A DNA stretch of 64,000 bases from Nostoc sp. FACHB-152 (GTDB lineage: Bacteria > Cyanobacteriota > Cyanobacteriia > Cyanobacteriales > Nostocaceae): contig NZ_JACJRV010000001.1 in NCBI RefSeq assembly GCF_014697475.1, positions 372,001 through 436,000 of the forward strand, written 5' to 3'. The position numbers were made by a program, and so were the translations under genes. Below, piece after piece: positions 46,473-55,624 of this stretch; within the stretch, counting starts at the first letter, position 1, and each line of letters begins with the position of its first letter. Below the pieces are notes generated by a model. It was not told where the DNA came from, made no database searches, and saw nothing but the letters and a program-made list of their open reading frames with translations.

Positions 46473-48008
46473 ATGACTCTTTCGTTTATTGAACTAGGAA
46501 TTTCCCAAGAACGCGCTGAACTATTAGAAAAGATGGGCTTTACTGCGCCGACTAACATTCAAGTCCAAGCCATTCCTCAACTGTTGGCGGGAAGAGATGT
46601 AGTAGGTCAGTCTCAAACAGGCACAGGCAAAACAGCCGCCTTTTCTCTACCAATTTTAGAGCGATTGGATGTCAACCAAAGAGCAGTGCAAGCTGTAGTT
46701 TTAACACCAACTCGTGAATTAGCAATTCAAGTCCATGATGCTATCAGCCAATTTATTGGTAATAGTAGCTTACGGGCTTTAGCAATTTACGGTGGTCAAT
46801 CAATTGACCGTCAGATTATGCAACTCAAACGGGGCGTTCACATCGTTGTCGGTACTCCCGGACGGGTGATTGACTTGCTAGAGCGCGGTTGCTTGAAATT
46901 GGATCAAGTGAAGTGGTTTGTATTAGATGAAGCCGATGAAATGTTAAGCATGGGCTTTATCGATGATGTTGAGAAAATTCTTTCTCAAGCACCCCAAGAT
47001 CGCCAAACAGCATTGTTCTCAGCTACAATGCCACCTTCAATTCGGATGTTGGTGAACAAGTTTTTGCGATCGCCTGTTACTGTAACAGTTGAACAGCCAA
47101 AAGCTGCACCCAATAAAATCAATCAAGTAGCTTACTTAATTCCCCGCCATTGGACAAAAGCCAAAGCATTACAGCCAATTCTGGAAATGGAAGATCCAGA
47201 AACAGCCTTAATCTTTGTGCGTACTAGAAGAACTGCGGCAGAATTAACCAACCAACTGCAAGCAGCAGGTCACAGTGTTGATGAATATCACGGTGATTTG
47301 TCGCAACAAGCCAGAGAACGTCTATTAACTCGCTTCCGTAATCGCCAAGTGCGTTGGGTAGTAGCAACTGACATTGCTGCACGCGGTTTAGATGTTGACC
47401 AACTATCTCACGTAATTAACTACGACTTACCTGATAGCGTTGAAACCTACGTGCATCGCATCGGTCGGACTGGCCGCGCTGGTAAAGAAGGTACAGCAAT
47501 TACCTTAGTTCAACCTTTTGAGCGTCGCAAACAGCAAGTATTTGAGCGCCATAACCGTCAAAGCTGGCAATTACTTACAATTCCTACACGGGCGCAAATT
47601 GAAGCACGACACATCAATAAATTGCAAGAACAAGTAAGAGAAGCCCTAACTGGTGAACGGTTAGCTTCATTCTTACCCATTGTCAGCGAATTGATTGAAC
47701 AGTATGATGCTCATGCGATCGCTGCTGCTGCATTGCAACTTGCTTACGATGAAACTCGTCCCGCTTGGTTAAGTTCAGATGTGGAAATTCCTGAAGAAGT
47801 TCCTGTTGCTAAACCTAAGATTGTTAAGCAGCGTCGGGAATTTTCTGGCGACAGAAACCGTTCTTGGAACAAATCAGATGCTCACAACAGTGACGATGAC
47901 AGACGTTCCACTCCCAAGCCAAAACTGCGGACAGGCGGCCGTCGTGAAGCTCCCGTTTCTGCCAATCAAAAGCTAGGTTCCTCTTCAGCTAGAGAATCAG
48001 CTTCTTAG
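46473..48008 (+). CDS. crhR: DEAD-box RNA helicase, CrhR type
   Basis: 511 residues from the ATG at 46473, with AGGAG five bases upstream. The TTG at 46470 is part of the spacer. Helicase motifs in order: Q motif MGFTAPTNIQ, SQTGTGKT (47-54), PTRELAIQ, GTPGRVID, DEAD (152-155), FSATMP, IFVRTRRTA, ARGLDVDQLSHVINYD and HRIGRTGRAG. The tail has DETRPAWLSS and a basic, Arg-rich end. CrhR unwinds and rewinds RNA and is induced by cold and by a reduced electron-transport chain. In Synechocystis the rimO-crhR transcript is cut between the genes and the helicase controls its own expression; the same order here suggests the same logic. Confidence 0.93.
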   Translation: MTLSFIELGISQERAELLEKMGFTAPTNIQVQAIPQLLAGRDVVGQSQTGTGKTAAFSLPILERLDVNQRAVQAVVLTPTRELAIQVHDAISQFIGNSSLRALAIYGGQSIDRQIMQLKRGVHIVVGTPGRVIDLLERGCLKLDQVKWFVLDEADEMLSMGFIDDVEKILSQAPQDRQTALFSATMPPSIRMLVNKFLRSPVTVTVEQPKAAPNKINQVAYLIPRHWTKAKALQPILEMEDPETALIFVRTRRTAAELTNQLQAAGHSVDEYHGDLSQQARERLLTRFRNRQVRWVVATDIAARGLDVDQLSHVINYDLPDSVETYVHRIGRTGRAGKEGTAITLVQPFERRKQQVFERHNRQSWQLLTIPTRAQIEARHINKLQEQVREALTGERLASFLPIVSELIEQYDAHAIAAAALQLAYDETRPAWLSSDVEIPEEVPVAKPKIVKQRREFSGDRNRSWNKSDAHNSDDDRRSTPKPKLRTGGRREAPVSANQKLGSSSARESAS

Positions 48009-48185
48009 TCAAGAGTCCAGAGTCAATGGTCAATAGTGATTAGTTACTGACTATTGATCGTTAGCTTTGACTGCTAATCGATTTCATCAGCTTGTAGGAA
48101 CATAGATAAATACATATTTTAATATTCTTATGTTCGCTATTGCAGACTTAAAGCAGCTACAAGCTGAATATTTATAATTTAAGAG

Positions 48186-49136
48186 TTAATTCAGCCAAGG
48201 GCGAGTAATTTTTTCTATTTCTGCGATTTCATCGTTATTTAATTTCCAGCCTAAAGCACCAGCATTTTGTCTGACTTGTTCGGCTGTTTTTACCCCAGCG
48301 ATAGGAATCACATTACCTTGGGCAATTAACCAGTTGAGTGCTACTTGAGCCGGAGTGCGATCGTATTTTTCTCCGATGTTACGTAGTAAAGATATCACTG
48401 GTGCGATTTTTTGCAAGCCGTCTTTACTAAAATTAGGGTTTAGCTTTCTCGCACCGCTTAGTGTTTCGAGATTTTCCGGCGTGTATTTGCCTGTAAGCAA
48501 TCCTTGAGCTAAAGGACTATAAGCTAAAAGGGTTACGCCAAGCTCACGGGCAGTTGCGATAATACCATTACTTTCTACTTGGCGAGTAAGTAGAGAATAA
48601 CGTACTTGGTTTACAGCTAAAGGAACTCCCCTAGCTGCTAATAGTTGATGTGCTTCTCGCATTTGATCTGCTGAGTAATTACTCACGCCGACTGCGGCAA
48701 TTCTTCCCCGCTTCACTTCATCAGCTAAGGTGTTCATTAATGTTTCTTGACTCAACAAAAAGGCAAATGGCCAATGCACTTGATACAGTTCAATTCTTTC
48801 TAGTTGCAAGCGTTTGAGGCTTTCTGTTAACGCATCACTAACAGACTGTCCTGTAAATCTCCAAGGAAGCGGGCCAAATTTAGTCGCAATTTGCACAGGT
48901 TGCTGTGTCTGCTTGATGAATTCCCCTAAGAATTTTTCTGACAGTCCCATTCCGTAGATTTCGGCAGTGTCAAAAAAGGTAACACCCGCTTCTAAGGCTG
49001 CTGTAAAGGCTGCTTGTAGTTGTTCTGGGCCGTAGTCGCTGCCATAATTCCAGAAAAGTTTATCACCCCAAGCCCAAGTACCAATACATAGGGGTGGAAC
49101 AGTCGGGCCATTTTTACCTAATGTGATGGTTTCCAC
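48186..49136 (-). CDS. Aldo/keto reductase
   Basis: 316 residues. NADPH-dependent reductase with a TIM barrel. The catalytic tetrad is complete: D56 and Y61 (FFDTAEIYGMG), K86 (IATKFGPLP) and H121 (YQVHWPF). C-terminal motifs LAYSPLAQGLLTGKY and IPIAGVKTAEQVRQNAGALG bind the cofactor. The physiological substrate cannot be told. Single gene, convergent with crhR across a ~180-base gap with an inverted repeat (CAGCTTGTA 48087 / TACAAGCTG 48160). ATG at 49136. Confidence 0.93.
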   Translation of the reverse strand: METITLGKNGPTVPPLCIGTWAWGDKLFWNYGSDYGPEQLQAAFTAALEAGVTFFDTAEIYGMGLSEKFLGEFIKQTQQPVQIATKFGPLPWRFTGQSVSDALTESLKRLQLERIELYQVHWPFAFLLSQETLMNTLADEVKRGRIAAVGVSNYSADQMREAHQLLAARGVPLAVNQVRYSLLTRQVESNGIIATARELGVTLLAYSPLAQGLLTGKYTPENLETLSGARKLNPNFSKDGLQKIAPVISLLRNIGEKYDRTPAQVALNWLIAQGNVIPIAGVKTAEQVRQNAGALGWKLNNDEIAEIEKITRPWLN

Positions 49137-49223
49137 GATCGCAATATCTATAGATTTACACTTCTTTACTTTTTTAGTGTAGCGTTGGTCAGTAGGATGT
49201 GATTTTGGTGCGATCGTGGTTGA

Positions 49224-49403
49224 TTATGCCAGCCTTTTTCTTAACTCAGCCTCTAACTGTTCACCAGTGCTAACCACAACCCGATTTCGCTTGGCTCTAA
49301 TAATGCTCAGATAGTGTTGAAAGGCTTCTTCATCTTGGGTATGATGCTTGATATATTCCCGTAATTCTGCTTCAGTTAATTGCTGATAATTTGTCTCACT
49401 CGT
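49224..49403 (-). pseudogene. DUF6887-like small protein with ACG in place of ATG
   Basis: A 59-codon minus frame beginning at ACG (49401-49403): after the initiator position it reads SETNYQQLTEAELREYIK, then DEEAFQHYLSIIRAKRNRVV and a charged helix, with stop at 49224. The YQQLTEAELR..D-EAF-Y pattern is that of DUF6887, small cyanobacterial proteins often paired with DUF6888, as I remember it. There is no ATG, GTG or TTG in frame before or just after that point, and a TAA lies three codons upstream. Either a recently inactivated gene (ATG to ACG) or rare ACG initiation; no Shine-Dalgarno is seen. I favour inactivation. Confidence 0.6.
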
Positions 49404-49467
49404 GGCACATTAATGTTTTAGTGTAGCGTTAGCAACAAAATTCTGAATCTGATATATATCAAAAGTA

Positions 49468-49514
49468 AAAAACGCTTGTGGTATCAAAGATGAAAACTAC
49501 ACACAAGCGTTTTT
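49468..49514 (-). terminator. Bidirectional intrinsic terminator
   Basis: AAAAACGCTTGTG (49468-49480) pairs perfectly with CACAAGCGTTTTT (49502-49514). T-runs lie on both strands, and the loop is 21 bases. It would end the minus-strand transcript of the 111-residue gene. Confidence 0.7.
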
Positions 49515-49603
49515 GAAGTTGGTGAAACTATAACGAGGTAAAAACTTTACTCTGGTTGATAAATTATCTCTTAAGCGTTGGTCTTCAGTAGATTGAGCAA
49601 ATT

Positions 49604-49939
49604 CTAAATTTTAAATTTTTTCTTTAAAATTTCTCTAAGTGTCTGGCTCGCTCGTTCTACGAATTCTTGTTCTGTTTCATTATCCCTTGGCTTACCTATT
49701 TTTTCGCTCAAAGAAGAGATAACCTCATCACTTGTAGCATAATTGGCAACACCTTTGCTAAATTCCTCTGCTTTTTGTGTATTGGCAAGTCCGAGCGACA
49801 ATCCAATTGCAGGTAATAAAGCTTGTTGAATATTAACAGCTACAGTGGCTGAGAGTTCTTGAGTAGTTGAAAGCTCTTCTGTAGTACTACCACAAGCTAA
49901 TTGTTTGAAGTTTTTATAAAAATCCTCAAAATTATCCAT
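49604..49939 (-). CDS. Hypothetical protein, 111 residues
   Basis: Not recognised. The N-terminus is FEDFYKNFKQLACGSTTEEL. A weakly hydrophobic helix follows (VNIQQALLPAIGLSLGLAN). The rest is charged and helical (SSLSEKIGKPRDNETEQEF, ERASQTLREILKKKFKI). No signal peptide. ATG at 49939. A clear terminator 90 bases downstream of its stop supports a real transcript. Small lone gene in a region of decayed small genes. Confidence 0.55.
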   Translation of the reverse strand: MDNFEDFYKNFKQLACGSTTEELSTTQELSATVAVNIQQALLPAIGLSLGLANTQKAEEFSKGVANYATSDEVISSLSEKIGKPRDNETEQEFVERASQTLREILKKKFKI

Positions 49940-50448
49940 TTATTCTACTCAATATTTTTAGATGTTTACAAATTTTTGTAGTAATTGTAGAATTTTTCAA
50001 AAAATTCTACAAAACTTAAGATGACCATCTCAATAATTTCTTCCTTCATCTCGTTTGATAATTCATCCCAAACCGAGAATAGCCAATTGATAATAAACTA
50101 CCGAATTACCATAAAGCTTTTCCTACTCTGGGTTTTGTGAAATTACAGGGAGTTGGATCCACTGGAGAGAAAAAATGGAGGTAGCACTTGAAGGGTTAAG
50201 CAATATCTCTATAAAGAAGGTAACATCACTACGTGTGGTCGCATTACTATTGGCACAAACGCGGAGAGTGCGATCACACTTTTAAATTCTTACATAAACT
50301 CAAAAATACTTGTTTCAGCAAGCTTGCTTTAAAACTCCGTTTGCACTGTGGAGTGATTTAATCTTACTATCAACTACAAAATTAATATTTGTAACTTCTG
50401 CTCTACAATGAAGTCAAGAATCTAGCAGCTTAAGTAAGGGATTTATTT
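49940..50448. other. Intergenic region with one possible small ORF
   Basis: About 510 bases. ATG at 50175, with GGAG seven bases upstream, opens a 36-codon frame (MEVALEGLSNISIKKV..., stop 50283-50285) of unknown nature. The good ribosome site is its only support. The rest is AT-rich with no repeats. Confidence 0.3.
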
Positions 50449-50721
50449 ATGTCCCACCCTACACTCAGTAGCCAAGAAGTCGCCCGGCGTGGAAAAGAAC
50501 TTTACGAAAAAAGTATCCGTGCCAAAGTTGAAACGGAAGAAAACATTGGCAAAATTATCTCGATTAATGTTGAAACTGGAGATTACGAAATCGGTGATGA
50601 TTTAGTCGCAACCAGTCTTCGATTACGAGCCAAGCAACCCGATGCGGCACTTTGGGGAGAAAGAATTGGTTTTGATGCCGTTTATGCAGTTGGTAGTACA
50701 TTACTCAGGACGGCACAGTGA
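50449..50721 (+). CDS. Small partner protein of a clan AA aspartic protease
   Basis: 90 residues: SSQEVARRGKELYEKSIRAK, INVETGDYEIGDDLVATSLR and AALWGERIGFDAVYAVGSTL. This layout (RGxELYE..VE..GDYEI..D) is a common small cyanobacterial protein lying just before a retropepsin-like protease gene, possibly as a toxin-antitoxin-like pair; that is from memory and not proved. ATG at 50449 with AAGTAAGGGA upstream. The companion follows directly but only its tail remains. Confidence 0.65.
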   Translation: MSHPTLSSQEVARRGKELYEKSIRAKVETEENIGKIISINVETGDYEIGDDLVATSLRLRAKQPDAALWGERIGFDAVYAVGSTLLRTAQ

Positions 50722-50823
50722 ATGGGTCGTCGTCCGCTCATTGGAACTGCCTTGCTTGAAGATTATCATCTCAGCATAGATTTTTGTGAGAGTGGTAAGG
50801 TTCTGGTGGATAAAATTCTATAG
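50722..50823 (+). pseudogene. C-terminal remnant of a clan AA (retropepsin-like) aspartic protease
   Basis: 33 codons starting one base after the TGA of the preceding gene: MGRRPLIGTALLEDYHLSID, then FCESGKVLVDKIL and stop. PLIGTALLEDYHLSID matches the final strand/helix (hLhGxxLL) of small retropepsin-like proteases. The part with the catalytic DTG is gone. So a deletion has joined the partner gene's end to the protease tail. Confidence 0.6.
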
Positions 50824-50951
50824 CTTGAAAGCATCTCTAACGGTTACATCCAAGAAATTCATGCCCCTAAATTACTGGTTTTTTTGGAATATCGAACAGT
50901 TTATCTTTAATTAAAGAGAGACTATTTTGATAAACCAGAGAAAAAACAGCT

Positions 50952-52385
50952 ATGGCAAGCGGTGAAGTGTTTGATAGCGAAACAAAATACCCAGTTACGT
51001 CAAGGGTAAACTTGTTCACGATGTTTCGGCTTGGCCTGTTTCAAATGGGCTTAAGCATGATGTCTATTTTGACTCTGGGGGTACTCAACAGGGTCATGAT
51101 TCAAGAAATTGCGATTCCGGCGACTTTGGTAGCTTTGGTGCTGGCTTTACCTGCATTTGTGTCACCTTCGCGGATATGGTTTGGTCAGATGTCTGATGCT
51201 AAACCTTTAGGGGGTTATCACCGAACAACTTATGTTTGGGTGGGGGCGGCGATATTTGCGATCGCGGCTTTTTTAGCGGTACAAGTAATGTGGCAGTTAA
51301 ATCTCGCCGCTAGTAGTGCTGGTGTTTGGGTTTGGACAACTGAAACTATAGGCTGGACAGCAGTGCTGTCTTTAGTTTTTGCTGTGTACGGTTTGGCAAT
51401 TTGTGCTAGTGGTACAGCTTTCGCGGCTTTGTTAGTAGATATCTCTGAAGAAGATAACCGTTCTAAAGTTGTCGGTGTTGTTTGGTCAATGCTAATGGTG
51501 GGAATTATTGTGGGAGCAATCATTAGTTCTAGCTTGCTCAAGCAATTAACACCAGAAGCAACTGTCGAAACGTTGCAGGCATCAATCAACCAATTATTTA
51601 TCATTGTCCCAGCTATTGTATTTGGGCTGTCGATTGTTGCTACTGTGGGCGTTGAGAAAAAATATTCCCAATATGCCAGCCGTTCCACAATGGTAAACCG
51701 AGAAGACAGCATTACTATAAGTGCGGCTTGGAAAATCTTAACGGCAAGTCCCCAAACAGGATTGTTTTTCACCTTTTTGGTGGTGATGACGCTGTGCTTG
51801 TTTATGCAAGACCCAATTTTAGAACCTTATGCTGGTCAGGTGTTTAAGATGCCTTTGGCGGAAAGCACCAAATTAAACATTTATTATGGTATGGGTTTGC
51901 TGGTTGCTTACGCTGTAGCTGGCTTTTTAATTGTGCCGCGTTTAGGTAAGCGCAAAAGCGCTCGTTTAGGCTGTATGTTGGTGGCATTATGTTCAGTATT
52001 GCTAGGGATTTCGGGATTCACTGCTAATGCAGCTTTCCTGAAATTTGGTTTGGTATTGTTCGGTTTAGCTACCGGGTTCTTAACTACAGCCGCAATTAGC
52101 TTGATGCTTGATTTAACAGCAGCCGAAGCCGCAGGTACGTTTATTGGTGCATGGGGACTTGCACAGTCTGTCTCTAGAGGTGTAGCAGTAGTGATTGGCG
52201 GTACGCTTTTGGATATTGGTCGTAGAACGCTACCTAGTCTAGAACTAGCTTATGGATTAGTATTTTTGCTAGAAGCTGTGGGAATGGTGGTGTCGATTTG
52301 GTTCCTCAACCGCGTCAATATTACAGAATTTCAAACTAGTACCAAGCAAGCGATCGCTTCTGTCTTAGAAAGCGATCTAGACTAA
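50952..52385 (+). CDS. PucC-family (BCD family) MFS protein, pigment/photosynthesis related
   Basis: 477 residues with twelve membrane helices. Early motif LFTMFRLGLFQMGLSMMSIL and LPAFVSPSRIWFGQMSDAKP are typical of the PucC/LhaA (bacteriochlorophyll delivery) branch of the major facilitator superfamily, as is WSMLMVGIIVGAIISS. In purple bacteria PucC helps assemble light-harvesting complexes; cyanobacterial homologues are thought to handle chlorophyll or assist pigment-protein assembly. Substrate not proved. ATG at 50952. The next gene begins 89 bases later in the same direction. Confidence 0.87.
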   Translation: MASGEVFDSETKYPVTSRVNLFTMFRLGLFQMGLSMMSILTLGVLNRVMIQEIAIPATLVALVLALPAFVSPSRIWFGQMSDAKPLGGYHRTTYVWVGAAIFAIAAFLAVQVMWQLNLAASSAGVWVWTTETIGWTAVLSLVFAVYGLAICASGTAFAALLVDISEEDNRSKVVGVVWSMLMVGIIVGAIISSSLLKQLTPEATVETLQASINQLFIIVPAIVFGLSIVATVGVEKKYSQYASRSTMVNREDSITISAAWKILTASPQTGLFFTFLVVMTLCLFMQDPILEPYAGQVFKMPLAESTKLNIYYGMGLLVAYAVAGFLIVPRLGKRKSARLGCMLVALCSVLLGISGFTANAAFLKFGLVLFGLATGFLTTAAISLMLDLTAAEAAGTFIGAWGLAQSVSRGVAVVIGGTLLDIGRRTLPSLELAYGLVFLLEAVGMVVSIWFLNRVNITEFQTSTKQAIASVLESDLD

Positions 52386-52474
52386 TTAATACTTGATGTA
52401 TGGGTATTAGGGGCTAGAAGTTAGAAATTCCATCCCCACTACCAACTCTCTATTCCCTACTCCCAGCTAATCAA

Positions 52475-53281
52475 ATGAATGATTTTTGGCTAACAGTTCT
52501 TGATTTTGCCCACACTACCACTGCCAGAGTCGGCAAACAACTAATGCAAGATTTTGGGCAAGTGCAAGCTTTACAAAAAGCTGATGGTAGTTTGGTGACA
52601 CGCGCTGATAAATGGGCAGATCAAGAAATTCGGGATGCGATCGCCGCTAATTTCGCTGGTTATGGTATTTTGAGCGAAGAAGCTGACAAAACATTTCCGG
52701 GTACAGAATGGTGCTGGGTAATAGACCCTTTAGATGGCACAACTAACTTTACTCGTGGCATTCCCATTTGGTCGATTTCGATGGGTTTACTGTATAAAGG
52801 TACGCCTGTTTTTGGTTACATCCACGTACCCCCACTAGGACAAAGTTTTCACGGTTTTTGGCAAGGTACATCTGGTTTAGCTACACCTACTGGAGCATTT
52901 CTCAATAATCATCCCATCTACACTAGTGCTGATGCTCCTAGCAATAATCACTTTTTTAACCTTTGTTCGCGGAGTACATCTGTTATCCAAGAAGGCTTTC
53001 CCTGCAAAATTCGGATGTTGGGTGTGGCTAGTTATAACTTTCTCATAGTTGCGACTGGAGCAGTTTTAGGTGCAGTTGAAGCGACACCCAAAGTTTGGGA
53101 CTTAGCAGGTGTTTGGGTAATTGTGCAAGCGGCTGGTGGTAGTTGGAAATCTCTCAAATCTGAGCCTTTTCCTTTAATTGAAGGAGAAGATTATAGCGAT
53201 CGCTCTTATCCTACCCTAGTTATCAGTCGCGCAGAACTGGCTCCTGTGTTTGAACCATTTCTCAAAGAGTTGAAAATTTAA
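52475..53281 (+). CDS. Inositol monophosphatase family protein
   Basis: 268 residues. Mg-dependent sugar phosphatase fold with the metal ligands in place: SEEADKTF (E68, E69), WVIDPLDGTTNF (D84, D87) and VWDLAGVWV near residue 210. The substrate could be inositol phosphate, a sugar bisphosphate or histidinol phosphate; the sequence does not decide. ATG at 52475. Possibly co-transcribed with the PucC-like gene; a strong terminator follows. Confidence 0.92.
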   Translation: MNDFWLTVLDFAHTTTARVGKQLMQDFGQVQALQKADGSLVTRADKWADQEIRDAIAANFAGYGILSEEADKTFPGTEWCWVIDPLDGTTNFTRGIPIWSISMGLLYKGTPVFGYIHVPPLGQSFHGFWQGTSGLATPTGAFLNNHPIYTSADAPSNNHFFNLCSRSTSVIQEGFPCKIRMLGVASYNFLIVATGAVLGAVEATPKVWDLAGVWVIVQAAGGSWKSLKSEPFPLIEGEDYSDRSYPTLVISRAELAPVFEPFLKELKI

Positions 53282-53303
53282 TATCTATCAAGTGATTTGC
53301 GCT

Positions 53304-53340
53304 AAAAAGCCTATACCCCTGTTTTGGGTATAGGCTTTTA
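53304..53340 (+). terminator. Strong intrinsic terminator
   Basis: AAAAGCCTATACCC (53305-53318) pairs perfectly with GGGTATAGGCTTTT (53326-53339) around CTGTTTT, with A/T tails on both sides. It ends the inositol phosphatase transcript. Confidence 0.85.
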
Positions 53341-53488
53341 TATTTTTATTTAAGGAAAATTTGAACCAATAATGTTTTTAGTATGAATCAGCTTGTAATT
53401 ATCCTGATTGACGTGAAAGACTAGTGTAGCTACTAAATTACAACGTTGTGGTTGATATCACATTGAGTAAATTAGTATAAATAACTCT

Positions 53489-54058
53489 ATGTTGACTAAT
53501 TTAGATTTAATTCATGAGTTTGTAGAGAAAACCATCCAAAAAAAAGATGTTTTATTATCAAACTCTGCTTTAACAGCACAAACTGTATATAAAACTAACC
53601 AACTTACTGCTAAGTCTCAAGGTGTTATTGCTACAGCACATTTAGATAGGGAATTTTCGGAGTTTCTAATTCTAGCAAAATCTTCCTATTGGGAATTAAT
53701 GAATCAGGTTTTAGCAGAGTCAAATTATCTCTTAAAAGGAGAGATAGACAATCGAGGTTTCTATCGATATATATATTGCGAAGTGCCTCAAGGATATCAG
53801 ATGAACTGTACTAAATCTGTTTTTTTATGGCGTGCTTGGTGGAAACATCGCAAGAATGTCTTAAGAGGCGGTATCCCTTTAGATCTTTTAATTCAAAATC
53901 GTGATTCATGGTATCCAATCAGAGATTTAAATATTAGCGATGGGCTGCTTTATATCAAAACTTTAGGAAGCGAAATCGCAGTTCATTCAGAAGATTTGGT
54001 GATTTGGTTAAGTAAAATTGAGGTGAATTCTCAACAGGAGAAGACTGAGTTTGCTTAG
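53489..54058 (+). CDS. Hypothetical protein, 189 residues
   Basis: Not recognised. No signal peptide or membrane helix. The N-terminal half is helical (IHEFVEKTIQKKDVLLSN); the middle has aromatic, basic stretches (SVFLWRAWWKHRKNVLRGG) and a QNRDSWYPIRDL motif; the end is beta-rich. ATG at 53489. It is transcribed after a terminator, so it has its own promoter, and its stop lies 124 bases before the alcohol dehydrogenase. Base use resembles its neighbours. Confidence 0.7.
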   Translation: MLTNLDLIHEFVEKTIQKKDVLLSNSALTAQTVYKTNQLTAKSQGVIATAHLDREFSEFLILAKSSYWELMNQVLAESNYLLKGEIDNRGFYRYIYCEVPQGYQMNCTKSVFLWRAWWKHRKNVLRGGIPLDLLIQNRDSWYPIRDLNISDGLLYIKTLGSEIAVHSEDLVIWLSKIEVNSQQEKTEFA

Positions 54059-54074
54059 TTCTGGAGGAATTTGG

Positions 54075-54118
54075 CAACGCAGAGGAGCGCGGAGTGAAAC
54101 GCGGAGTTACGCAGAGAG
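54075..54118. repeat. ACGCAGAG/ACGCGGAG repeat
   Basis: Repeated ACGCAGAGGAGCGCGGAG, ACGCGGAG, ACGCAGAG units lie in the gap before the alcohol dehydrogenase. This is a known kind of dispersed intergenic repeat in Nostoc-type genomes. An upstream frame extension of the dehydrogenase across it is spurious. Confidence 0.6.
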
Positions 54119-54182
54119 TAGAGTGATTGAAAAATTGTTATACTGTTCACCTGTTGGTGCAGTATATACCAGTGAGATAGCG

Positions 54183-55139
54183 ATGAAAGGACTCTGGCTC
54201 GAAAACAAACAACTGCAACTACGCACAGATATTCCAGTTCCAGAAGCACAGTCAGGAGAAGCTTTGGTGCGTGTTTTGCGTGCTGGGATTTGTAATACTG
54301 ATTTGGAATTGACTAGAGGTTATTACCCTTACACTGGTATTTTGGGCCATGAATTTGTGGGTGTTGTGGAACAAGGCCCAGATAACTTGGTAAATAAACG
54401 GGTAGTGGGAGAGATAAATGCAGTCTGCGGTCATTGTCGTTTCTGTCGTCAAGGACAGCCGACTCACTGCGAAAATCGCACAGTTTTAGGAATTGTTAAT
54501 CGTCACGGGGCTTTTGCAGATTATCTGTGTTTACCCGTAGAAAACTTACATCCTGTACCGGATAATGTATCTACAGACATTGCCACTTTTACCGAACCTC
54601 TCGCAGCAGCATTAGAAATTCAGCAGCAGGTGGCTTTGGATGAAGATGACCAAGTGCTAGTGGTTGGAGATGGTAAGTTAGGTCAACTGGTAGCACAAAC
54701 ACTGGCTTTAACTGGTTGTGACTTATTAGTTGTGGGTCGTCATCATGAAAAACTTGCTAACTTAGCGGCCAGAGGTATTAAAACTGGTTTGGTTGATGCA
54801 GTTAGAGATAAAGCTTTTGATATTTCAGTAGAGTGTACTGGTAATCCTGAAGGATTTGCGATCGCTCGTCGCGCTTTACGTCCTCGTGGTACGCTAGTGC
54901 TGAAAAGCACCTATGCAGGCAATCTCAGCTTAGATGCGTCTTCTCTAGTTGTAGATGAAATTACCCTCATTGGTTCCCGTTGTGGCCCTTTTGGGGCTGC
55001 ACTGGAACTGCTAGCACAAGAAAAAGTAGACGTAAAACCCCTAATTCATGCTCATTATTCGCTTACAGATGGGATTTCGGCTTTTGAAGAAGCTCAACGA
55101 CGAGGGGTGTTAAAAGTATTGTTGGATGTTAGTCAATAG
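54183..55139 (+). CDS. Zinc-dependent alcohol dehydrogenase (MDR family)
   Basis: 318 residues from the ATG at 54183 (MKGLWLENKQ). Catalytic zinc ligands: C37 (GICNTDLELTRGY), the HE pair at 56-57 (ILGHEFVG) and probably E138. Structural zinc cysteines: C82, C85, C88 and C96 (VCGHCRFCRQGQPTHC). NAD(P) site: VGDGKLGQLV near 161-170. The substrate is unknown; the fold resembles sorbitol/threonine dehydrogenases. A longer frame from 54051 runs through repeat DNA and overlaps the gene before it, so it is not used. Confidence 0.92.
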   Translation: MKGLWLENKQLQLRTDIPVPEAQSGEALVRVLRAGICNTDLELTRGYYPYTGILGHEFVGVVEQGPDNLVNKRVVGEINAVCGHCRFCRQGQPTHCENRTVLGIVNRHGAFADYLCLPVENLHPVPDNVSTDIATFTEPLAAALEIQQQVALDEDDQVLVVGDGKLGQLVAQTLALTGCDLLVVGRHHEKLANLAARGIKTGLVDAVRDKAFDISVECTGNPEGFAIARRALRPRGTLVLKSTYAGNLSLDASSLVVDEITLIGSRCGPFGAALELLAQEKVDVKPLIHAHYSLTDGISAFEEAQRRGVLKVLLDVSQ

Positions 55140-55191
55140 TCAATAATCAATGGTCATTTGTCATTGATGATTTTCCCCTATACTCTCACCT

Positions 55192-55479
55192 TTAATACAA
55201 ATAAGGATTAGTCTTGGGTTGATAGTCCATACAGTTGATTGCGTCTTCGGTGTTAGCGAGGGACGGGTGGACAGTGCATTTGAGGCGGTAGTCGGCGGTA
55301 AAAAATTGGCAGCCAGAACAGGGAATTTGATGCATTTGTTTGGCTGTAGCCACACCATCTCGTGCCGCAGTCCACAGACTCCAAGCAAAGAGAGTAGTCA
55401 AAGTCCATGCACCAACAAAACAAATGGGTACTAAAAACTTTTGAATCCCGTGAATGACAAATATAATTGCTTCCAACAC
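55192..55479 (-). CDS. Small cysteine-rich membrane protein, conserved type
   Basis: 95 residues. One hydrophobic N-terminal segment (FLVPICFVGAWTLTTLFAW), then a soluble tail with four cysteines in a regular pattern: CSGCQFFTADYRLKC and NTEDAINCMDYQPK. The CxxC-x9-C spacing suggests metal or redox binding; the TVHPSLANTEDAINC motif looks well conserved for this phylum, but the function is unknown to me. The start is GTG at 55479 or the following TTG. Confidence 0.75.
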   Translation of the reverse strand: MLEAIIFVIHGIQKFLVPICFVGAWTLTTLFAWSLWTAARDGVATAKQMHQIPCSGCQFFTADYRLKCTVHPSLANTEDAINCMDYQPKTNPYLY

Positions 55480-55624
55480 GGCCAGTCCTGATAAAAATCA
55501 ACAGTTAGAATTCATGTTACCGCAGTGCTGAGGGCTAAGTGCTGAGTCTTAGGTAGTATTCAAACACCCTGATTTGTAATCAACAGAAGTTATGAGTTAC
55601 ACACTAGGGGTGTCAGGGTGCAGG

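Noticed and set aside
54051-54182. N-terminal extension of the alcohol dehydrogenase
   Set aside because: It overlaps the preceding gene and is coded by ACGCAGAG repeats. The family starts at MKGLWLENK.
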